A stretch of DNA of 13,938 nucleotides, taken from contig DBBB01000085.1 in assembly GCA_002291985.1 (NCBI GenBank), positions 1-13,938 on the forward strand, in the 5' to 3' direction. The notes below the pieces were generated by a model that ran no database searches, was not told the origin of the DNA, and worked only from the letters and a program-made list of their open reading frames with translations. Below are positions 9,268 through 13,938 of the stretch, in pieces. The DNA is from Firmicutes bacterium UBA995. Lineage in GTDB: Bacteria > Bacillota > Sulfobacillia > UBA995. Position 1 is the stretch's first letter. The number at the start of each line of letters is the position of its first letter. The translations under genes and the position numbers were made by a program.

Positions 9268-9954
9268 TCATGCCTCGATGTCGCGGGCATTGTACAGCCC
9301 CTTCAGGGCCTTGGCGTCCAGAGCCGCCATGCGCTCGAGATCCGCGTCGAACTCGCAGGCCGCCACTTCCCCGACCCGCCTGGCAAGTTGCTCTGCTTTC
9401 GGCGCCAGGTGGCGGCCGTAGAGACGCCGCGCCAGCAGGGCCACGTTATACTGGGTCTGCTCCGACGGACACCGGGAGGCGCACAGTCCACACATGATGC
9501 AATCGAAAGACAGGTCGGCCACGCCGGCGATGTCGCCCCGCATGGCCCGGGCCATGTACTCCATGACGTCCAGGCCCTGAGGGCACGCCCGCGTGCAGGT
9601 GTTGCAGCCCAGGCACCGGGGCAACTCCGGGTGAAGCCTGACCAGCGTTGCCAGGTTAGGTTGAAGCTCGTCCAGCGCATATCGTGCCTTGCTGGCCGGA
9701 TAGAATGGCAACTGCGCAAGGTACATGTCGTGTTCGGCGACGGTCTGGCAGGCCAGGCCGACCTTGAGCCGGTAGTCGTTCCGGGTCCGGTATATCGTCC
9801 CGCAGGCGCCGCAAAAGCCTCCCCGGCAACCGACGCCGCGGACCAGGCGATAGCCGGCGTATTCCATGGCCCCCAGGATGGTCAATCCCGCGGGAACCCG
9901 GTAGGCCTTACCCAGAATGTGGACCACGATAAACCCCGCCGCGCCTTGAGTCAT
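9268..9954 (-). CDS. frdB: Fumarate reductase / succinate dehydrogenase-type iron-sulfur subunit
   Basis: Electron-transfer partner of the flavoprotein encoded just downstream. The 228-residue protein has an N-terminal plant-type [2Fe-2S] domain (Cys43, Cys48, Cys51, Cys69 in GCRGGFCGACG...LAC). Two ferredoxin motifs follow: CLGCNTCTRACP (Cys114-124) and CIMCGLCASRCP (Cys152-162). Both C-terminal motifs have four cysteines, so two [4Fe-4S] clusters are expected rather than the [4Fe-4S]/[3Fe-4S] pair of quinone-linked SdhB/FrdB. The archaeal thiol:fumarate reductase subunit TfrB is fused to an HdrB-like CCG domain; this protein ends before any such domain. ATG 9954 has GGGAGG about 9 nt upstream, and flxA ends 21 nt before it. 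It would accept electrons from the Hdr/Flx part, since no SdhC/D-like gene is nearby. Confidence 0.9.
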   Translation of the reverse strand: MTQGAAGFIVVHILGKAYRVPAGLTILGAMEYAGYRLVRGVGCRGGFCGACGTIYRTRNDYRLKVGLACQTVAEHDMYLAQLPFYPASKARYALDELQPNLATLVRLHPELPRCLGCNTCTRACPQGLDVMEYMARAMRGDIAGVADLSFDCIMCGLCASRCPSEQTQYNVALLARRLYGRHLAPKAEQLARRVGEVAACEFDADLERMAALDAKALKGLYNARDIEA

Positions 9955-9975
9955 CGCCCGATCCCTCCCCGAACC

Positions 9976-10794
9976 TCAGTACTCCGCAGGCAACTGCCTG
10001 AGTTCCGCGCAGGAGAACACCGGTCCATCAATGCACACGTACTTCGAGCCGATACTGCATCGGCCGCACTTGCCCACTCCGCACTGCATCTTCAGCTCCA
10101 GCGTGGTGAACACCCGGTCGTCGGGGAATCCCAGGCGCTTTAGCGCCTCAAGGGTGTAGCGGATCATCACCGGAGGGCCGCAGGTCACCGCGATCGTCCC
10201 TGCCGCCTCCGGCCTCAGTTGCTCGAGAAACGGCGGGACGAGGGCCACCGGGCCTTGCCAGTCGGCATCCGCCGCATCCACCGTGACCTGCACGCTGGCG
10301 CCGTCCACTTTCGGCCAGCTCTCGAACAACTCCTGGCGAAAACACAGGTCGCGGGGCGTGCGAGCACCATACACGATGTCCACCCGCCCGAACTCGGACC
10401 GCCTGGCCAGGCAATGGTTGATGAGCGACCGGAGCGGGGCCAGGCCGATACCCCCTCCCACGAAGAGCAGGCTCTGACCCATCCATTGCTCCACGGGGAA
10501 AGAGTTACCGTATGGTCCGCGGATGCCGACCTTGTGCCCCGGCTCAGCCTGGTGAAGGGCCGTCGTCACCCTGCCCACCCGCTTGACGCTGAACTCGAGC
10601 GGCGTGTCCGGCGACCACGTTGAGGTGATGGAGATCATCGCTTCACCCACCCCGAACATGGACAACATGGCGCATTGCCCGGGGCGGTAGGGCGAAAGCG
10701 ACCCGGTGTCGGGCTGCACCGTGAAGGTGCGAACGTCCGGCGTTTCCTCCCGGATCGCGCTGATGGTCGCTACCCGGGGGACCAGCGAGTTCAA
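9976..10794 (-). CDS. flxA: FlxA-like NAD(P)H oxidoreductase subunit (FAD/NAD-binding, [2Fe-2S]); hydrogenase gamma-subunit family
   Basis: Soluble flavoprotein of the ferredoxin-NADP+ reductase fold, which in Flx-Hdr and HydG-type complexes exchanges hydride with NAD(P)H. With the TTG start at 10794 it has 272 residues. They include YRPGQ (36-40) in the FAD domain, SITS near 55-58, GPYGN (93-97), the nucleotide-binding GGGIGLAPLRSL (113-124), CGPP (205-208), and a C-terminal [2Fe-2S] motif with Cys238, Cys243, Cys246 and Cys254 (CGVGKCGRC...C). The frame stays open upstream to 11223, but that part lies inside flxB. The TTG preceded by GAGGAGGT gives the family-like N-terminus (MNSLVPRVATI) and a 4-bp TTGA overlap with flxB. 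Whether NADH or NADPH is preferred cannot be read from the sequence. Confidence 0.9.
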   Translation of the reverse strand: MNSLVPRVATISAIREETPDVRTFTVQPDTGSLSPYRPGQCAMLSMFGVGEAMISITSTWSPDTPLEFSVKRVGRVTTALHQAEPGHKVGIRGPYGNSFPVEQWMGQSLLFVGGGIGLAPLRSLINHCLARRSEFGRVDIVYGARTPRDLCFRQELFESWPKVDGASVQVTVDAADADWQGPVALVPPFLEQLRPEAAGTIAVTCGPPVMIRYTLEALKRLGFPDDRVFTTLELKMQCGVGKCGRCSIGSKYVCIDGPVFSCAELRQLPAEY

Positions 10795-11807
10795 CTCAGT
10801 ACCTCCTCGAGTTCGGCGAGGACTCCGGCCAGATGAAGTCCCACCGGGCAGGCGGCTCCACAACGCCCGCAGCCGACGCAGGCCCAGTCCCCGTGGATGG
10901 CGGGGAAACGGCTCAGCTTGTGCAAAAGGCGCCTCCGGATGCGGCTCCCCCTGGTTGGCTGGGGGTTGTGTCCCCCGGCCATGAGCGAGTAGTCCTTGAA
11001 CTGACAGGAGTCCCATCCCCGCAGCCGCCGGCCGCGGGTCCCCCGGACGATGTCGAACATGGCGAAGCAGTAGCAGGTCGGACACACAAAAGTGCAGGCG
11101 CCGCAACCGAGGCAGCGCTGGGCCAACTCGTCCCAGTAAGGGTGATGAAAGGCCGCCTCCAGGTGAGCGGCGAGGCCGTCCCGCGCCAAACCCGCGGCCC
11201 GCAGCACAAGCGTCTCCCGACAAGCCATCCTTGCGGCATCATCGCCCGCCGGGTCCAGCAACTTCCCTGCCGACTCCCGTACGTCCTGGCCCCGGGGGGT
11301 GACGGCTTCCAGCAGGTAATGGCCGTCCGCCGGATAGAGGACTACGTCCGATCCCCGCGGGTCGGCGGGGGATACCCCCATGGCCCGGCAGAAACAGTGA
11401 GGGCCGGCCTCACGGCAGGCCACGGTCAGGACGGTCGTCATCTCCCGGCGCTGCCGGTACCGTTCGTCCGCGAAGGGTTCCGCCGCGAGCGCCCGGCCCA
11501 GCCGATCGAGGCCGACGGCGTCGCAAGGCCGGACGCCGAAGATCACCTGGGCAACGGGAGGCGCCGCCGCCCGGAGGGCGATGTCGGTGTAGCCGCCCTC
11601 GAAGTCAAACACGGGGTCCGTCTGGTGATAGAGGAGAGACTTCAGCGAACCGGCGGGACAGCCCGGCTCGATCGTTGGCGGATTGCAGCCAAGTTCCTCG
11701 AACACGACCGTGCCGTCTACCGCCAGCGGTCCGTAAAGTCGCGCCTCGGCCGCCAGGCGTTCCAGGAGCCCGGACAGCCGCTCCCCCGGCAACAGCATCA
11801 TGGTCAT
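10791..11807 (-). CDS. flxB: FlxB-like dicluster iron-sulfur protein (hydrogenase beta-subunit family)
   Basis: Electron-transfer subunit expected to sit between FlxA and the MvhD-HdrA core. The 338 residues have an N-terminal region with GVRPCDAVGLDRL (91-103) and CREAGPHCFCRAMG (131-144), as in hydrogenase beta subunits. Two [4Fe-4S] motifs follow: CLGCGACTFVCP (Cys232-242, with additional Cys245, Cys247 and Cys268) and CVGCGRCGAACP (Cys310-320). The ATG overlaps the flxC stop by 4 bp (ATGA); a second ATG follows two codons on. It has the same layout as the upstream flxC product and may be a distant paralogue. No transmembrane segment is visible, so it is cytoplasmic. Confidence 0.87.
   Translation of the reverse strand: MTMMLLPGERLSGLLERLAAEARLYGPLAVDGTVVFEELGCNPPTIEPGCPAGSLKSLLYHQTDPVFDFEGGYTDIALRAAAPPVAQVIFGVRPCDAVGLDRLGRALAAEPFADERYRQRREMTTVLTVACREAGPHCFCRAMGVSPADPRGSDVVLYPADGHYLLEAVTPRGQDVRESAGKLLDPAGDDAARMACRETLVLRAAGLARDGLAAHLEAAFHHPYWDELAQRCLGCGACTFVCPTCYCFAMFDIVRGTRGRRLRGWDSCQFKDYSLMAGGHNPQPTRGSRIRRRLLHKLSRFPAIHGDWACVGCGRCGAACPVGLHLAGVLAELEEVLS
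10801..10808 (-). promoter_or_regulatory. Ribosome binding site that fixes the flxA TTG start
   Basis: On the minus strand GAGGAGGT lies 6 nt before the TTG at 10794 and inside the last codons of flxB. It supports the short FlxA rather than the long open frame. Confidence 0.7.
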
Positions 11808-12754
11808 CTGATTTCTCCCCGCCAGCCCTCGGGGTCATCCGGGCGATATAAGGCCAGCGGCTCGATGTCGGCCGGGCGATGGGGGGCGGCGATCCCGAAG
11901 AGGTCGCGGATGTCCTTCAGGAACTTGTCGTTGAGCAGGCTGAGAGGGATGTTCATGGGGCAAGCACGCTGGCATTCCCCGCAGGCGACACAACGCCCCG
12001 CCACATGATAGGCGCGGGTGAAATGGAAGCCGAACTGCTCGGCCAGGCCGGTGGTGCGTTCCTGAAGTTCCGGATCGTCCAGGGAGCATGAGCGGCAACT
12101 ACAGGCGGGACAGACGTTGCGGCAGGCGTCGCAGCGAAGGCACCGGCGGAACTGGCGGGACCAGAAAGCATATCGCCCTTCCGCGGGGAGCGCCTCCATG
12201 CGCGTCACCGCACCGAAATCCCGTTGGCCTGGAGTCAGGGGATCGCCCAGCCGGGTGTCGGAAAGTCGCGGGCTCGGATCGACGCAGCCCAGGCACCGCT
12301 CGAGTAGACACGAGTCCCGGGGAGCGCGGCGCGCCTCATCGCCCGCCATCAGCGTGACGCCCTCGTCGTCGACTTCGGCCCGTTCGGGCACACGGCCAAG
12401 GATCCGCCGGGCGCGATCGGGGTCGACTGCCCCCCGGCAGGCCATGGCCACCACATGGAGGCGTTCGCGGGCAACCCGTCCATCGGCGATCAGGCGTTCC
12501 AGGCCGAGGCCATCACAACCCCTGGCGAGGATGCCGACCGGCCCATCGTCGATGGCCTCAAGGACGTGACGAGCGAGGCCGGCGCCGCAGAAGGCGCTGA
12601 CTATCAGGGTATCGGCCCGCCGGGCATCCCGGACGAAATGGGGGACGGGGCGGCATGGGTCGAACCCGGCCTTGAAGCCGATAAAGGTCGCGACTTGGCC
12701 CGAACTCAGGAGTTCACGGGCGATTCCCCGCAGAAGTCCCTGGTAGTCAGTCAC
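11804..12754 (-). CDS. flxC: FlxC-like dicluster iron-sulfur protein (F420 hydrogenase beta-like N-terminus)
   Basis: Second iron-sulfur relay protein of the cluster. The 316 residues have an N-terminal half with ARGCDGLGLERLIADGRV (77-94) and MACRG (104-108), of the F420-hydrogenase/dehydrogenase beta type. Next is an unusual Cys149/Cys154/Cys157 group, then CLRCDACRNVCPACSCRSC (Cys205-223, seven cysteines) and CVACGECQRACP (Cys255-265). The GTG start overlaps the mvhD stop (GTGA), with GAGGGA about 6-7 nt upstream; the N-terminus MTDYQGLLRGIARELL fits. Family assignment rests on motif layout and its place between mvhD and flxB, so the gene name is less certain than the redox role. Confidence 0.8.
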   Translation of the reverse strand: MTDYQGLLRGIARELLSSGQVATFIGFKAGFDPCRPVPHFVRDARRADTLIVSAFCGAGLARHVLEAIDDGPVGILARGCDGLGLERLIADGRVARERLHVVAMACRGAVDPDRARRILGRVPERAEVDDEGVTLMAGDEARRAPRDSCLLERCLGCVDPSPRLSDTRLGDPLTPGQRDFGAVTRMEALPAEGRYAFWSRQFRRCLRCDACRNVCPACSCRSCSLDDPELQERTTGLAEQFGFHFTRAYHVAGRCVACGECQRACPMNIPLSLLNDKFLKDIRDLFGIAAPHRPADIEPLALYRPDDPEGWRGEIR

Positions 12755-13173
12755 GGGCTTTCCCTCAGCTTTCGGTTGGGGCCCAGCCGCTCGAGATCGG
12801 CGGTCATCTCCCCGATCACCTCGGCGAAGCGGCGTCCTTCAGCTGCCGAAATCCATTCCACCCGGAAACGCTCCGGTTCAAGGCCCAGGTATTCGAGAAA
12901 TCGTTTGACCAGCGAGAACCGCCGGCGGGCGAACAGGTTGCCCGAGGCATAGTGGCAGTCTCCCGGGTGGCATCCCGCCACCAGTACCCCATCCGCCCCG
13001 CGCTGGAAGGCCCGGATGACGAAGGTCGGGTCGACCCTTCCCGAGCAAGGCACCCGGATCAGGTGGACGGACGCCGGGTACTCGAAACGACTGGTTCCCG
13101 CCAGGTCGGCCCCGGCGTAGGAGCACCAGCGACAGGCGAAGCCCACCAGTTTCGGTCGGGTCGTCACAGGCAA
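12751..13173 (-). CDS. mvhD: MvhD/FlxD-type [2Fe-2S] subunit that links to HdrA
   Basis: Small protein (140 residues) that, in methanogen Mvh-Hdr and bacterial Flx-Hdr complexes, passes electrons from the input module to HdrA. Family hallmarks are GFACRWCSYAGADLAG (11-26), IRVPCSGRVDP (39-49) and GCHPGDCHY (67-75); the five cysteines Cys14, Cys17, Cys43, Cys68 and Cys73 are conserved cluster ligands. Two starts are plausible. TTG 13173 is 8 nt after a GAGGTG ribosome site. GTG 13167 gives the 4-bp GTGA overlap seen at the neighbouring junctions and a family-like N-terminus (MTTRPKLVGF). The difference is two residues. Confidence 0.92.
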   Translation of the reverse strand: MPVTTRPKLVGFACRWCSYAGADLAGTSRFEYPASVHLIRVPCSGRVDPTFVIRAFQRGADGVLVAGCHPGDCHYASGNLFARRRFSLVKRFLEYLGLEPERFRVEWISAAEGRRFAEVIGEMTADLERLGPNRKLRESP

Positions 13174-13938
13174 ATGGCCCCCACCTCTGCAAGGACTTGC
13201 TTGTCGCTGAAACCGCGCAGCCCCATGGCGCCGCTACGGCAGATCGCGGCACACGCCCCGCAACCCTGACACAGACCGGGGTTGACCGAGGCGACCTTGC
13301 GGGCCGCCAGCTCGCGGGCCTCGATCGCCTGGTAAGGGCACAGGTGACGGCAGGTGAGGCACCCGGAACACAGGGCCTCATCCACCAGGGCTACCAGGGG
13401 GTCCGCAGCCAGCTCTCCGCGGGTCAGCAGGGCCAGCGCCTTGGACGCCGCGGCCGACGCCTGGGCAACCGTCTCGGAAATGTCCCGCGGCGCCTGCGCG
13501 GCGCCTGCCAGGAAAATGCCGCGGGTCATCGTCTCCACCGGACGTAGTTTCGGGTGAGCCTCGCTGTAAAAGCCGTGTTCGTCGACGGAAACCTTGAGGA
13601 TTCGGGCCAGATCCCGGGAATCTTCCCGCGGCAGGACGGCCGTGGCCAGCACGACCAGGTCCGCTGCGACGTCCACGGCCGTGCCGGACAGAGTATCCAC
13701 GCCCTTGACCAGCAGATGACCGTCCTCCGGGTACACTCTTGCGACCCGCCCCCGGAGGTACATGGCGCCCGCCTGGTCCACCGTCCGCCGGACGAACTCC
13801 TCGTAGCCCTTGCCGCCGGCCCGGATGTCCATGTAGAAGACATACGCTTGACCATCCGGCACCTTCTGACGGTACAGGAAAGCGTGTTTCGCGGTATACA
13901 TGCAGCAGATCTTGGAGCAGTACGGCTTGCCCCGGTCG
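13164..13938 (-). CDS. hdrA: HdrA-type flavin electron-bifurcating subunit, C-terminal part only
   Basis: Core flavoprotein of heterodisulfide-reductase-type complexes, where FAD splits electron pairs between high- and low-potential acceptors. The N-terminal part lies beyond the right edge; 257 residues are visible. Numbering from the first complete codon: the Cys-rich PYCSKICCMYTAKHA (5-19), the closing FAD strand GIFLAGAAQAPRDISETVAQA (140-160), and two ferredoxin motifs CSGCLTCRHLCP (Cys190-200) and CQGCGACAAIC (Cys223-233), which would serve the low-potential ferredoxin branch. The tail GFSDKQVLAEVGAIC is typical. It is the first visible gene of the operon and overlaps mvhD. Whether hdrB/hdrC or a promoter lies upstream cannot be seen. 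Confidence 0.92.
   Translation of the reverse strand, partial: DRGKPYCSKICCMYTAKHAFLYRQKVPDGQAYVFYMDIRAGGKGYEEFVRRTVDQAGAMYLRGRVARVYPEDGHLLVKGVDTLSGTAVDVAADLVVLATAVLPREDSRDLARILKVSVDEHGFYSEAHPKLRPVETMTRGIFLAGAAQAPRDISETVAQASAAASKALALLTRGELAADPLVALVDEALCSGCLTCRHLCPYQAIEARELAARKVASVNPGLCQGCGACAAICRSGAMGLRGFSDKQVLAEVGAICL

Noticed and set aside
10795..11223. Upstream extension of the flxA frame
   Set aside because: Lies inside flxB in another frame; the TTG at 10794 with its ribosome site gives the family-like N-terminus.
10833..12008. 391-residue plus-strand open frame across flxB and flxC
   Set aside because: Crosses the junction of two well-supported minus-strand genes and shows no family motifs.

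Overview
The window is GC-rich bacterial DNA. It carries two convergent gene blocks with almost no non-coding sequence. The lower-glycolysis order pgk-tpiA-gpmI-eno-secG, the frequent GTG/TTG starts, strong AGGAGG-type ribosome sites and the HdrA/MvhD/Flx-type redox genes suggest a high-GC anaerobic Bacillota (Firmicutes) or a similar anaerobe. That placement is inference from gene content; no rRNA or tRNA is present to confirm it.

Plus strand, 1-7621: pgk (5' end cut by the window edge), tpiA, gpmI and eno are packed with 4-bp overlaps or a 1-bp gap. They are followed by secG, a K+-dependent type membrane pyrophosphatase (hppA, probable TTG start) and a small HD-domain phosphohydrolase. The eno reading frame is broken by a single missing G near 3729-3731, although both halves are otherwise a complete, conserved enolase. 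A possible promoter at the 3' end of eno may give secG-hppA-HD their own transcription.

Minus strand, 13938-7649 (transcribed right to left): hdrA (N-terminal part off the right edge), mvhD/flxD, flxC, flxB, flxA, then an iron-sulfur subunit (frdB-like) and a flavoprotein subunit (frdA-like) of a fumarate reductase/succinate dehydrogenase. The five genes from hdrA to flxA overlap by a few bases at every junction, and frdB and frdA follow at 21 and 14 nt. The likely picture is one soluble complex. FlxA would take electrons from NAD(P)H. FlxB, FlxC and MvhD would carry them to the bifurcating flavin of HdrA. FrdBA would be the high-potential fumarate/succinate end. No HdrB, HdrC, CCG domain or membrane anchor is visible in the window, so fumarate reductase seems to replace the heterodisulfide reductase module here. 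This is the most interesting feature of the window.

The two blocks meet tail to tail with a 27-bp gap. An imperfect hairpin lies over the last codons of frdA. No mobile elements, CRISPR arrays, RNA genes or non-coding stretches above 60 bp were seen.
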